A DNA stretch of 64,000 nucleotides from Hyparrhenia diplandra (taxonomy: Eukaryota > Streptophyta > Magnoliopsida > Poales > Poaceae). The position numbers and the translations under genes are program-made. The stretch covers positions 62,001-126,000 of the forward strand of contig JADLZK010007800.1 of assembly GCA_015847255.1 (NCBI GenBank). Direction: 5' to 3'. Numbering within the stretch: the stretch's first letter is position 1; every line of letters starts with the position of its first letter. The notes under the pieces are model-generated. The model made no database searches and had not been told where the DNA came from. It worked only from the letters and a program-made list of their open reading frames with translations. Below, in pieces: positions 24,286-36,726 of the stretch.

Positions 24286-24888
24286 ACAATACATAGAATG
24301 CTTTTTTCTTCTTCTTACTGCTAGTAGGGTCTGGGGGTATGAGCAGTATCAGTTCACATTTTTAATCTGCAAGCAAAGTTTATTGAAGGTCTCTACAATT
24401 TAAAATTTTAAAAGCAATTCGTCATCCTTTTATCATGCATTCATGCTTGTTTAGGTGAGCCTTTATTTCAACATTATTGCTGAGTTTGGAACACGCAAAT
24501 CTTTCATTGTTCCTACACAAGCTAAACTATTTCATACAAATTTTTTCAACTCCCATGTGTGGGTTTACAAGCCGCAACCCGTAGTGTGAATGAAAATGAA
24601 CAACAGGTGAGAAATATTTGCACAACCATTAGCGAGCAGGTTCTTGTCGGCTCTGAACAATTCTCAAATGCACAAGCACAACACAGTTCTTGATGGAAAC
24701 AAATCAAAATATAGTTAATGTTATTACATCCTGCTAGATGTAACAAACAGATTGCACAACAGGCAATGGCAAGCTCCCACAACTTACTCAATTCTGAACC
24801 AATGTCTAAGCCCTGGTTCCCGGCTAAAGTTTTGAAAGGTGAATAGGTGGATCCCTGCACCAGAGAGACGTTAACAATTAAACAATCT
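24286..24888. other. Duplicated 3' flank of the NLR unit
   Basis: From about 24661 to 24888 the sequence matches 27571-27728, the 3' flank of NLR copy A. Shared words include CAAATCAA, CACAACAGGCAA and GGCTAAAGTTTTGAAAGG. The part at 24286-24660 shows no gene. Confidence 0.6.
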
Positions 24889-27570
24889 CTATTGAGAAAA
24901 CTCCTTTATACGGACATGCACAATCTTTTGCCAGTTTGGATCACCAGCTGTTTGGCAGCTCTTCATGAACGACTCGTCACAGTCATGAAGTCTAAAAGAC
25001 CGGAGAGGTAGGGGCAGAGTTGGAAGTGACTGGACATTTGGGCACTCCAGCAAAAACAATTCTTGTAGGCGTGCCAGGGTCCCCAAATTCTCTGGCAAAC
25101 TGCTCCACTTGCATGAATCAAAGTTAAGCGATGTTATAGAAGGAAACTGTTGCAGGATTTCTTCTTCCCTCAGCTCATCTGAGTTCTCAATACGAAGCCT
25201 CCGTAGGGATGAGAAGCCTCTTCTTGACAGCAGCCGTGGCACAAAGGATATGTCATCAACAGCCATCGAATCAATTTGCACCTTTTCGGCCTCTTCAAGG
25301 GACATCATAAGGTTGGGACACTTCACGATGCCGAGGTATTGCAGGCTGGTGAGATAATTTAGGCCTTACAAACAAGTTAATTGGACACAACCCTTGATGC
25401 TGAGAATTTTAAGCATAGATAGAGACATCATCACCTCACAGGAGATTGCTCTCAGAAAGGGAAGACAACGTAAGGTCAACCGTGTTAGGGATGTAGAGCG
25501 TCTCAACCAGTTATGGAGGACGGTGTCAGTGATGGAACAATATGAGATAACAAGGGAATTTAATGACGCAGGACCCACAAATTGGGAGTAATCTTCCTCC
25601 GTGGTTTGGCCTCGGATAAGCCTAGAAGTAAAACCAGCACATATGCTTCCGAAAATGTTGCGCAAGATTGCATCAAACCTTTCAGGCTGCTCTTGAGCAA
25701 ACCCATGTATCTCCTCGGGATGCACTGTAATCTGTAAGGATGGCTCGATTTGAGACACTCGTTCGTTGAAAAGTGACCTCATCAGCTTCACATCTTCCAC
25801 ACATGTCTCAACAATTTTTTTTTTGAAAGTAAATGGCAGGAGCTCTGCCGCTCAATTAAGGAGGAAAAAGAGGTTTATGTACAAAAGACTCCCACGGAGG
25901 CACATAAAATGGTCCTAGGACCTAAAGATTACAATCATGTCGCTGCTAGTTCATTGCCCTTGCCAATGCATTGCCCTGCTAGTTCACATGTCTCAACTAT
26001 GGCCTCACAGATCTCAATGTGTAGGCTCTTCAGGCTAGCTGGAAGACTTGGCAATTTCTTTAACTTTGGAAGATGAATAAGACTAAGCTTGTAAAGGTGA
26101 ATGAAAAGTTCACTGATATCAGGGAGAGCTTCAAGGTTAACACAATCCTCAAGTTCTAGGCATAGTAGGCTACTAAACTTTGGTGCCAACCAGCTTGGGC
26201 ACTTCCATCCACTGTACCCATGTATTCCTAGTTCTGTCAGCTGTGATGGTGGGCAGAGGCCCTCAATTATCTCCGCTTCGTGGTATGGCTGTTGACTAGA
26301 CGACCGTGACCAACCAAGTGACAATTTTGTTAGGTACTTCTTGTCAGATAGCTTGGCTTCTAGTGCTTTCTCCTTGCTTTCCACATTTTCAAGGCCACCG
26401 ATTCTCAGGCTGCCACAAAGGTGATTTAGTCCCTCCAGCTGCTGCAACTCATACCCCTTCTCCTTCCTCACTCTAAAGTCACTCAATTCTCGAAGTGATT
26501 TCATATCCCCAACCCCAGGAAAACATGTAGCCTTACAAATATCATATAGACGCTGTGAGTTCTTGACATGTCTCAAGCTAATCATCCTGTTCATGTTCTT
26601 CACGTTGGAGAATTCTAAAAAGCCACCAATATTCCCGAGCTCTAAGGTCTGCAAATGATATAATTTATCAAAATTCCTTGGCAAAAGTATCTTTCCATCC
26701 AAAGTGTAGGTGTAGGCATTGATGATGACATTGATGAGGCAACGTAGATGTTTTAAGTCACAAATACAGGCAGGGATCGTCACCATTTTGCCTTGTAGAG
26801 GCACTTGCACCACACACAGCTTTAACTTCTTCAACATTCCCTCAAGTTCTTCTATGGTTATCACGGGCTCATGAATAAAGCTACTGGTTATGATGATTAG
26901 TGCGCGTAAATTTCCGAGTTTGCAAATCTGCTCGGTAAACTTTATTGGACCGTCCAGCCTCACAAAAAGATGGCGGGCATCTGGAGGGAACTCTTTCATC
27001 TAACTGTCATCAACTCTGGTACAATCATCTCCAGCAACCATGGTAGCCAATTCAAGCAGAAGATAATGAGTTGTAACCCACTCATTCTCACTGGTGCCAT
27101 TTGAGTATTGTTTTATCTGCAGAAATGAGTATGACACCAGTTCATCAAAGTAGCCATCTGCTATATCTTCCATTTTCTCAGCAGTACCTGTAGTTTTTAT
27201 AAAACCTTCTGTCATCCACAAATCAACTAACTCAGTGCGTTCAAGCTTATATCCTTGAGGAAATATGCTACAATATGCAAAGCACCGCCTAACATGCTCA
27301 TCAAGGTATTGATAGCTCCACCATAGAGCTCCCATGGTCTCTGTCAACAAGTCATGATCTTCAACTCTTCTCCAAACGGTAGCTTTTAATTGTTTGCGTA
27401 GTCGTGGTCCTACTACTCTTGCTGCTAATGGCGACCTCTTCCGCAATCCGTCCTACAATCATTTTAAAAGTTTCTAATTCTTGATCACCAAGTTTTGTGT
27501 CATGTAGTGCATAGTGAATAAAAAGGCTAAAGAAATCCATCTTGTTCAAATCAGGTATTTGCATAAGAAT
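24889..27570 (-). pseudogene. NLR copy B: 5'-truncated NB-LRR pseudogene
   Basis: Collinear with copy A from the RNBS-B/GLPL part of NB-ARC through the LRRs, but the P-loop and kinase-2 half and the N-terminus are missing. Homology stops sharply at 27570, where the 3' flank of copy A begins. Breaks: an 8-nt deletion before RKRSPLAARVVG near 27440; GAG to TAG just after the MHD region (26999-27001); CAA to TAA near 25364; and a 172-bp retroposon insertion at 25813. The MHD-type motif reads TTHYLLLEL, with the Asp changed to Tyr (copy A has THD). RNBS-D (CFAYCSIFPQGY) and many leucine-rich repeats remain. These are substitutions and larger events, so this copy is a true pseudogene. Confidence 0.85.
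25813..25984 (-). mobile_element. 172-bp poly(A)-tailed retroposon in NLR copy B
   Basis: Absent from copy A. Flanked by the 13-bp duplication CACATGTCTCAAC at 25800-25812 and 25985-25997. Read on the minus strand it ends in GGCAGAGCTCCTGCC, a short spacer and an A-run. This is a 5'-truncated LINE 3' end or a SINE. Confidence 0.8.
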
Positions 27571-27728
27571 TCTCCAATGCACACCATAATTCTCGATGGA
27601 AGCAAATCAACATATAGTAAATATTATTACAGTACATCGTACGAGATAGTAGATTTCACAACAGGCAAAGGCTGGCTTGCACAACTTTCTGAAGTCTGAA
27701 CCAATGTCAAGCCGTGGTCCTCGGCCGG
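27571..27728. other. 3' flank of NLR copy A and junction of the tandem duplication
   Basis: Matches the flank of copy B (24661-24888) and directly abuts the truncated 5' end of copy B at 27570/27571. The abrupt join is the breakpoint of the unequal duplication. Confidence 0.6.
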
Positions 27729-30700
27729 CTAAAGTTTTGAAAGGCTAAGAGAAATAGTGGTTACTGTTGTGGGGGAAAACCTCTTTTTACGGACATGAGC
27801 AATCTTTTGCCAGTTTGGATCACCAGCTGTCTGGCAGCTCTTCCTGAATGACTTATCACAGCCACCAAGTGAAAAAATCTGTAGAGATACGGGTAGAGTT
27901 GGAAGTGACCGGACATTTGGGCAAAAACCTAAAACAAATTGTTGTAGCTGTGGCAGGGTCCCCAAATTCTCCGGCAAGCTGCTCCAGTTGCACGACAAAA
28001 AGCTAATGGTTGTTAGAGATGTAAACTGTTGCAGGATTTCTTCTTCCCTCAGCTCATTCGAGTCCTGAATACTAAGCACCTGTAGTGATGAAAAGCCTTT
28101 CCTTGACAGCAGCCGCGTCACAAGAGGTATGTCATCAACAGTCATGCAATCAACTTGCACCTTTTCGGCGTCTTCAAGGGTCATAATAATGTTGGGACAC
28201 TTCTTGATGGTGAGGTGTCCCAGGCTGGTGAGAAAATTTAGGCCTTGCAAACAAGTTAATTGGACACAGTCCCTGATGTCGAGAGTTTGAAGCATAGATA
28301 GAGACATCATCACCTCACAAGGGATTACTCTCAAAAAGGGAAGACACATTAAGGTCAACTGAGTTAGGGATGTAGAGCGTCTCAACCAGTTGTGGAGGAT
28401 GGTGTCGGTGATGGCACAATATGAGATATAGAGGGAATTCAATGATGCAGGACCCAGAAATTGGGAGTAATCTTCCTCCGTGGTTTGGCCTCGGATAAGC
28501 CTAGAAGTAAAACCAGCACATGTGCTTCCGAAAATGTCACGTAAGATTGTGTCAAACCTTTCAGGCTGCTCTTGAGCAAACCCATGTATCTCCTCAGGAT
28601 GCACTGTAATCTGTAAGGATGAATTGAATTGAGACACTCGTTCGTTGAAAAGTGACCTCATCAGCTTCACATCTTCCACACATGTCTCAACTATAGCCTC
28701 ACAAACTTGAATGTCTAGGCTCTTCAGGCTATCTGGAACTCTTGGCAATTTCTTTAGCTTGTCAAGATGAACAAGTCTAAGCTTGTAAAGATGAATGAAA
28801 AGCTCACTGATATCAGGGAGAACTTCAAGGTTAACACAACCCTCAAGTTCTAGGCATAATAGGCTACTAAACTTTTGTGTCAACCAACTTGGGCACTTCC
28901 ATCCGCTGTAGCCTTTTATTCCTAGTTCTGTCAGCTGTGACGGTGGGCAGAGGCCCTCAATTATCTCGGCTTCGTGGTCTGGCTGTTGACTAGACGACCG
29001 TGACCAACGAAGTGACAGTTTTGTCAGGTACTTCTTGTCAGTTAGCTTGGCTTCTAGTGCTCTCTCCTTGCTTTCCACATTTTCAAGGCCACCGATTCTC
29101 AGGCTGCCACAAAGGTGATTTAGTCCCTCCAGCTGCTGCAACTCATACCCCTTCTCCTTCCTCACTCGAAAGTCACTCAATTCTCGAAGTGATTTCATAT
29201 CCCCAACCCCAGGAAAACATGAAACCTTCGAAATATCAGATGATGGATGTTTGGAGTTCTTGACACGTCTCAAGCTAATCATGCTGTTCATGTTCTTCAC
29301 GTTGGAGAATTCTAAAATACCACCATTATTCCCGAGCTGTAAAGTCTGCAAATGATATAGTTTATCAAAATTTCTTGGCAAAAGTATCTTTCTATCTGGA
29401 GTGTAGGTGTAGGCATTGATGGTGAGACGACGTAGATGTTTCAAGTCACAAATACAGGCAGGGATCGTCACCATTCTGCCTTGTAGAGGCACTTGCACCA
29501 CACGTAGCTTCTTTAACTTCTTCAACATTCCCTCAAGTTCTTCTGTGGTTATCACGGGCTCATGAATAAAGCTACTGGTAATGATGATTAGTGTGCGTAA
29601 ATTTCCGAGTTTGCAAATCTGCTCGGTAAACTTTATTGGACCGTCCAACCTCACAAAAAGATGGCGGGCATCAGGAGGGAACTCTTTCATCTCACTGTCA
29701 TCAACTCTGGTACAATCATCTCCAGCCACCATGGTAGCCAATTCAAGCAGAAGATCATGAGTTGTAACCCACTCATTCTCACTGGTGCCATTTGAGTATT
29801 GTTTTATCTGCAGAAATGAGCACGACACCAGTTCATCAAAGTAGTCATTTGCTACATTTTCCATTTGCTCAGCAGTACCTGTAGTTTTTATAAAGCCTTC
29901 TGTCATCCACAAATCAACTAACTCAGTGCGTTTAAGCTGATATCCTTGGGGAAATATGCTACAATATGCAAAGCACCGCCTAACATGCTCATCAAGGTAT
30001 TGATAGCTCCACCATAGAGCTCCCATGGTATCTGTCAACAAGTCATGATCTTCAACTCTTCTCCAAACGGTAGCTTTTAATTGTTTGCGTAGTCGTGCTC
30101 CTACTACTCTTGCTGCTAGTGGTGACCTCTTCAATTTTTTTGCAATCTGTCCTCCAATCATCTTAAAAGTTTCTGATTCTTGGTCACCAAGGTTTGCATC
30201 ACCTAGTGCATAATGCATAAAAAGGTTGAAAAAAATCCATCTCGTTCAAGTTAGGTATTTTCATAGGGCTATGGCAACCTAAATACTTAGCTGCATCGGC
30301 GAATCGAGTTGTGACCAGGACCTTACTCCCTGTATCTCCGGCCTTCAATGGAGAACATAGCTGATCCAATTTGTATTCATCATTCACATCCTTCCCAGTC
30401 CATACATCATCCAAGACCAGCAGGAACCTTTTGCCCCTCAGAGCTGCCTCTAACTTCATCAGTAGGGTGTCAAGATTACTGAACTCTTGGCATGGCTCCC
30501 CTAGAGCTGCCTCCAGCATCTGACGATAAATTCCACCCACGTTGAAAATCTGATTAACATTTACCCACATGATAGGGCTAAAATAGCTTTCTTTTTTTTG
30601 AGGGGAAACAGGAGGGGTTGGACCCCCTACTGTGCTTTGCTTAAAATAGTTCTTTGTCCGTTCAAAGGTACAGACATGTTGTGCCAGTGTTGTCTTCCCA

Positions 30701-31361
30701 GAACCAGCGATACCGTAGATACCAATCACTGAATAACACTTGCTGTCACTAGAGGTTGGTTCACAAACACTTGTGTTATGGAGCATCTGTATTATCTTAT
30801 CACGTTCTTTGTCTCTACCAATTATGAAACCTGTAACAGATGAAGTAGTGGTAATCTTGGTTGTGCTGTTTGCAGGATCTGATATGTCATTGCCACTGCT
30901 ACCACTAGCAATGGTGCTAGCCAGCGGTGACAAAAGCTGAGCCCCTTCTTCAATTATGTTTTCCAACTTCTTTAGAGCATTCTTCAGTTTTCTTTTTTTC
31001 CCAGAGGTGATTTGTTTCACATGGTTTATAGCTGACTTGGTTCCCGACTGAGACATGACCTGCATGTAACGATCAAAATGTTACACACTGACACAAAGTA
31101 TTGAAATGTTACACACTGACACTTGGTAGTGATAGACTAGAGTATGAAAAAAGTTATGCAACAGTTGCTAGGTGCATCATCTGATTATTCTTGCCTTAGT
31201 TTCATTTTTTTTCCCTTAAGACAACGATTATTCTAACTGTTTTAGTTTCTGGGTATGATTATCAAATCTGGAATTGCAATTCTACTAACCTGCTTCTGGA
31301 GGCGGTGATAGTCGGCGACGTCAAGGATGTCCTCGGCATCGTAGAAGGCGGACTTGAGCCT
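27729..31361 (-). pseudogene. NLR copy A: main body of a CC-NB-ARC-LRR gene
   Basis: Exon 2 (31059 to 27729) plus the end of exon 1 (31361-31290), with a GT-AG intron at 31289-31060. The family are intracellular immune receptors that sense pathogen effectors. Visible: the end of the Rx-type coiled coil (YDAEDILD, exon 1), P-loop GIAGSGKTT, kinase-2 RFLLVLDDVW, RNBS-B GSKVLVTTRF, GLPL as SPLAARVVG, RNBS-D CFAYCSIFPQGY, MHD as THDLLLELA, then about 20 LRRs. With the cut-off exon 1 piece, about 1,208 residues would result. Two problems: a 7-T run on the coding strand (30229-30235) should be 6 to join NLNEMDFF to NLFMHYAL, and exon 1 is split by a copia element at 31362. A 63-bp in-frame insertion lies in NB-ARC. 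Confidence 0.85.
30579..30649 (-). repeat. In-frame 63-bp retroposon tail inside the NB-ARC domain
   Basis: The direct repeat TAAAATAG (30579-30586 and 30642-30649) brackets 55 bp. On the coding strand these 55 bp read AGTAGGGGGT, CCCCTCCTGTTTCCCCTC and then an A-run, like a grass LINE/SINE 3' end. The total gain is 63 nt, exactly 21 codons, so the frame continues from NYF through PTPPVSPQKK to YFSPIMWV. It sits between the P-loop and RNBS-A. Confidence 0.75.
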
Positions 31362-33378
31362 TGAAGGACCGAAACGCGACCGGGGGGGGTGGGAGCCTCA
31401 ATTTTTCTTTTCAATTTCGGGTCATCGGCTCAACCCCCAACCTCAACGGAGAGACAAAGAGACGAGATTCCCAATTTCTATCGAAAAGAAGCGGGTTCCC
31501 GGAACTAGATTACCAACGCCAACTTGTGACGAGAGTAACTAGACAAAATCCACGACTTGATATAAAGTCGTTGCAAGGGACAAGATAAAAAGCTAAGCTA
31601 CACTGTAAATATTTTTGGGATTTTAATTTTAGCAGAAAATAAATTGAAACTAGGACAAGAAAATAGAACTACTGCAAGAAGCTGAAATTCTACAGCTAAA
31701 ACAAGTTTCAGGAACACAAATAAAAACTAGACTAGGCCTAGAACAAAACAAGCAACAATTTTGAGACAAACTAGGACGAACAGCTACTCAAACATTTCAT
31801 CGAACACCTTGGCGGCACAGGTTAAAAGAAACTGAAATGAGTTGATTAAAAGCTGGGATTTTCACAAGCACAACTCAATCAAGCAGCCCTGCAAAAGAAG
31901 CAAATTGATTTGCTCGAAGGCAAAATCCACAGCACAAGGAGAAAAATCGACCTTTGATTTTTATTCTTGGAGAGATGGCCGATGGCTGCCTTGGTGCTCG
32001 AGCGAGCGCTCCTGGAATGGCCTTGCTGCTGCTGCCGATCTGCAGCACGTGCTCCAAGCAGAGGAAACAGAGGGAGCTGCTGCAGCCTCGCGTCCTGCAG
32101 ATGTGCAGCTGCTGCTGGCGCGCGTGGAGGTGCCGAGCGTGGATCCCCGAGCTGGCCTGCAGCGGGGAGCCGTGCGTGGCCGGTTGAGCGCTCCTGCTCG
32201 CGCGTGGTGGCCGGCCGCTGCTTGGGTCGCTAGTAGCTGCTTGCTGGCGAATTGCTGCTGCTGCTGCTGTACGTGTCCCAAGGCCGGTGCTTGACCTGGG
32301 GACGCTGGAGATGGCCTGCCTCTGTCCTGGTGTCCACGCGGTGGCCGGCGAGCGCAGCTGCTGCTGCCGAAACAAAGCAGCCGGCCCGCACAAGAACAGA
32401 AACCCACCAAAACAAACGGGATCCAGAAATTCCAGAGAAAAACACCAAGCAAAAGAGAAGGAAATTTGATCCAAAACGTCCGGAGACGACAGGGAGATTT
32501 GGGGCTCCCCTTCCCAACGAAAATCACCACCAAATTGATGTTCTTGGACCTCTAAAACAAGAACCCTAAAATTGAGGAAAAATAAAAACGAAAATGGAAG
32601 AGAAAGAAAGAGGGGAGGATGGCTGCCATCCTCTATATATGGTCCTTATTTTTCATCCCTATTTTGCCCTTCGATACATATGAGCCAAACCATTAACCCT
32701 AGGGCTATTTTGGTCGACTCCGGGTAATTTTTGATCCGACGGCCACCGCGCCTCCTCATCGGTAGCCTTGCATCCACGCAACCTCCCCGATGCCGCCACG
32801 TGCCGTCCTTCCGCCCACCGGAACGTCTCGGGTTTTGAGGCCCAAACCCGCGAAACCCGCGCCCGTGGTTTTGAGGCCCAAACCACGAAACCCGCGCCGA
32901 TGGTTTTGAGGGCAAACCACCAAACCTCCTCGACACGTGTCATCGCCGTCTTGATCGCCCGAGTCGCCAAGTCATCCGAGCTCCCCGCTCTGCCTGTACG
33001 CTCGCCGTCTTGACCCGATCGACACGGTCTTGCCACGCCCCTCTTGCATCCGTCGATGTCCCGGATGTCGACCACCATGGCTAGCCGCCCGGCGATCCGG
33101 TCCCTCGGTCCAAGCCTCACGTCCGTCCTTCACCTCCGCGGTCCGTCGGCCCCACGCGTCCTCCTTGGACCCTTCACCTCGCCGTCGGCTACCATCTCCG
33201 AGCTCCCACACCCGCACAACACGAACCAAGAGATACGTCTTCGACACACTCCACGTATGCCGGTGAAACATAGCCGAAGCATAAAAGATAAATGAAAATA
33301 GAAGGAGAATGTTGACTATTGACAATCACTCCATCACAAAACTAAACACATGTGACCTAAATCAACCATGTGTTCGCA
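31362..33378 (-). repeat. 3' LTR of the copia element
   Basis: 2,017 bp. On the element's strand it begins TGCGAACACATGG after the polypurine tract and ends GGTCCTTCA. A TATATA box lies near 32634-32640. It contains a CTG-rich patch (32030-32270) and short repeats around GGTTTTGAGGCCCAAA (32830-32930). Long open frames here are non-genic and recur in the other LTR. Confidence 0.9.
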
Positions 33379-34699
33379 ATCTCCCCCTTGATGAGTGCAT
33401 TGTCAACATTCAACACAAAGACAGAAGAGAGTAGAAGATAGCACATCCAAGTGAACACAAGCTAGACAAAGGCTAAGACAACATCACTGGATAGCAAACG
33501 TGGAGCAAAGACTTGGTTCCCAAAGACATGGGCAAAAGGCTCGACACAACCAAGTTAAACTCGCTAGTCCTCAAGAAGAGGTAGAACAGGCTCAACACCA
33601 CTAGCACAGCTCCAAACCAAATACTTTCACAGACAAACAGCTAGACCCTCAAGACAGAGGCAAAAAGGCTCAACACATCTAGCTCAAGGTGCTACTCCCC
33701 CTGGAAGCATGCAGACACTGTCTTTGTATCTTTCTCCCCCTTGTTGGCAAATGCACTAATCAAGCTATGAAATGCAATATGTCACAATGCAAAGCTTCAA
33801 GATTATATTCAACCGAATAAGAGAGTGCTCAAAGTGGTACCATAGCAACAAATTACAAGTGCTAGCCAGAGCTCAAGCTAATCAGATGATGTGAAATATG
33901 GCACAAAGCATTTGAGCAAATTTCAGTATTTTGCAAAAGGAGGTTCACCATCAAACATAGCACCTAGCACAAGTAGATAGGAAATCAACTAAGTGCTCAA
34001 ACATGTAAACTGGGTGAACTACCCCAAGCAGCGTTCAGACATCATGCTAGACATTATGGCAAAAACTTGTGTTCATTTTAATTCAGAGTTGCAGCGGTTC
34101 ACAAGCTACAAGAGAGCATGCGAGTGGTTATCCACATTTGCCTTGCCTTACTAATCAACCATGTCAAGCCTATGCATGAGCAATGATTAGCTTAAGACAA
34201 TGGTCTGGGTCAAGCACAATGAAGTCCAAGTTCATTCAAGAGTGCAAATGAAAGCAGTCTCAAACTTCAAAGTGTGGCAAAATAGACGCACTCGATCTTT
34301 TCATCACTTTAGCTTTAGACTTCATGTTTTAGCATGGTATTATCATGAAAATCTAAGCAAGTGAATGAATCAAAGCATGAGACATAGCTACCAAGCATAC
34401 ACATAAAAGCTCAAAGGATCTCAACATCCTACTCATGATAGAAGCTAGCTCAAGGGTGAACCAAGATTTAATTTCATCATTCATTAATCAAGTTCACATT
34501 TGGAAAAAGTTGCTCAGCTCATAACATACATCACATGATTAAAAAAGATCTCAAGCTAGAAGCACTATCATATTCATACTACTAAGAGCACAATCTCATT
34601 CCATTCAATATAAAAGTGAAGCTCATGATATGCAAGTATGATACAAAAATCAAAAACAAACCTAAAACTAAATCTGTACATCAACTACAAAGCTACCCC
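33379..34699. other. Copia 3' internal region and polypurine tract
   Basis: About 1.3 kb between the end of pol and the 3' LTR. SIRE elements can have an env-like ORF here; none is open in this copy. The polypurine tract AAGGGGGAGAT (minus strand) lies at 33379-33390, directly before the LTR. Confidence 0.6.
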
Positions 34700-36088
34700 T
34701 CAAAAAGGGTAGCACACGCCCAACTCCCCACGAAGCTGAGCAAAGCGGACTTGGTCTAGTGGTTTTGTGAAAATGTCCGCAATCTGTTGCTCCGTGTACA
34801 CATGCTGAACATCTATGTCCCCTTTCTCCTGGTGATCTCTCAGGAAGTGGTACCTCACCTCTATGTGTTTGGTCTGGGAGTGAAGGACAGGGTTTTTGGC
34901 TACACTCACAGCTCCCATGCTATCACACAACAAAGGTACACGAGAAAAGGTCAAGCCAAAGTCTCTCAAAGTGGCAACCATCCACAACAGCTGGGAACAA
35001 CAAGCGGCAGCAGCTACATACTCCGCCTCAACCGTCGACTGAGCGACACCAGATTGCTTACGAGACGAACAAGACACTAGAGAAGTACCAAGAAACTGAC
35101 AGGTACCAGAGGTAGACTTTCTATGCATACGATCACCAAAGATAATCGAATCGAATAACCGGTCCGGGGAGAGGGTGGAAGAGGCCGAGTACCATAGGCC
35201 AAAGTCAGGGGTAAACTGCAAGTACCTGAAGATCCTCTTCACAGCCTGAAAGTGAGAGGTGCTTGGGCGAAGATCGAAAGCGTGCGCAGAGGCACACTGC
35301 AAACCGGATGCCGGGCGCGTCGCCGTCGGTACGCCAGCCGAACCGATCATGCTTCTGTACTCCCTTTGATCCACAGCTTCTCCATCCTTGTCCTCGTCCA
35401 GGGCCGTCGTCGTCGACATGGGCGTCGAAAGAGGCTTGGCCTCACCCATGCGAAACTTGCGAATGATGTCCTTCGTGTACTTGCCCTGGTGTACGAAGAT
35501 CCCGTCCTTGGTTTGCTTGATTTGAAGTCCAAGGAAGTAGGTCAACTCGCCCATCATGCTCATCTCAAACTCCCAGCTCATAATCTCTGCAAAACTCGAT
35601 ACCATAGCATGTGAAGAGCCACCAAAGATGATATCATCCACATATATCTGGACTAGGAGTATGTCATTGCCCTTCCTAAGCAGGAACAAGGTCTTGTCAA
35701 CAGACCCCATCTCAAACCCCTTTGCTAAGAGGAAGGCTTTCAGTCGCTCATACCACGCTCTGGGGGCTTGTTTGAGACCGTACAAAGCTTTGTACAACTT
35801 GTACACATAGTCTGGGTGTTTAGGATGCTCAAACCCCGGGGGTTGCCTCACATACACTTCCTCCTCTATGAACCCATTTAGGAAAGCACTCTTGACATCC
35901 ATCTGGAAGAGCTTAAAGCCCTTCGAGGCTGCAAAGGCAAGCAAAATCCTAATAGCTTCTATGCAGGCTACAGGAGCGAAGGTTTCTTCGTAGTCTATCC
36001 CCTCTTTCTGACAAAACCCCTGGGTAACTAATCGGCTTTGTTTCTCACCACCCACCACCATCCTCACTGTTTGTTTTTGAACACCCAC
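34700..36088 (-). CDS. Copia reverse transcriptase and RNase H
   Basis: A 462-residue open frame. RT motifs: FAPVACIEAIRILLAFA, LFQMDVKSAFLNGF, YGLKQAPRAWYERL and the catalytic YVDDIIFG. RNase H residues: FGDRMHRKSTSG, STVEAEYVAAA and LLCDSMGAV, then TKHIEVRYHFLRDH. The end (FTKPLD, with the frame closing soon after) is the normal end of copia pol. The frame's start is arbitrary because of upstream frame breaks. Confidence 0.88.
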   Translation of the reverse strand: MGVQKQTVRMVVGGEKQSRLVTQGFCQKEGIDYEETFAPVACIEAIRILLAFAASKGFKLFQMDVKSAFLNGFIEEEVYVRQPPGFEHPKHPDYVYKLYKALYGLKQAPRAWYERLKAFLLAKGFEMGSVDKTLFLLRKGNDILLVQIYVDDIIFGGSSHAMVSSFAEIMSWEFEMSMMGELTYFLGLQIKQTKDGIFVHQGKYTKDIIRKFRMGEAKPLSTPMSTTTALDEDKDGEAVDQREYRSMIGSAGVPTATRPASGLQCASAHAFDLRPSTSHFQAVKRIFRYLQFTPDFGLWYSASSTLSPDRLFDSIIFGDRMHRKSTSGTCQFLGTSLVSCSSRKQSGVAQSTVEAEYVAAAACCSQLLWMVATLRDFGLTFSRVPLLCDSMGAVSVAKNPVLHSQTKHIEVRYHFLRDHQEKGDIDVQHVYTEQQIADIFTKPLDQVRFAQLRGELGVCYPF

Positions 36089-36726
36089 TTAGTACCTATG
36101 GGATGACATTCAGCAGAGGTGGAACTAACACCCAAACTTGGTTCCTCTCAAAGTTTACGCAACTCCTCATGCATGGCATTGACCCGATCCGAGTCCGATA
36201 ATGCAAAGTGTTAACATCTTTGGGCTCAAGAGTGGAAACAAATGCAGAATGAGCGAAATGACACATGGCATAAGCTTTGGAACGAGTTACCCTCGATTAA
36301 GTCCTCCAATCATGGTCTCTGGGGGGGTGGCGACGCTGAATGTCTTTGAGGCGCCGTGCGCGAAGATGTCGCCTCCCCTCGACCGGAGTGGGAACCTCCT
36401 CAAGTGCAAATTGTCTCGCCCGAGGGGCCGCTCCCAGGACCCCGTGAAGTAGTGGTAGTAGGGTCTGGTCCGTGAGCGGTCGTCGTTGTCACGTGGTCGA
36501 CGGGGCAAGCGGTGGAGTAAACGGGATCACCCCGCCCAACGTCTTCCCTGCTCCTCCTCTACAAAGATGCTCGCTCCATCTCATCCTTTCCCGCACACTC
36601 AAACATAGAAGAGGAACAAGGCTTGATCTCATCGAAAGTAACCTCACATGTCTCTCAACGCGGTTAGTCTCAAGATTTAGAACTCTGTAAGCATGTGAGT
36701 GCAAAGCATATCCAAGGAAAATGCCA

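Noticed and set aside
31842..32569. Several long frames in the LTR, repeated at 41095-41809
   Set aside because: Both sets lie at the same place in the two LTRs, on both strands, and come from CTG-rich LTR DNA; no domain is present.
33379..34699. Env-like gene of the copia element
   Set aside because: SIRE elements may carry one, but no frame longer than about 60 codons with membrane segments is present here.
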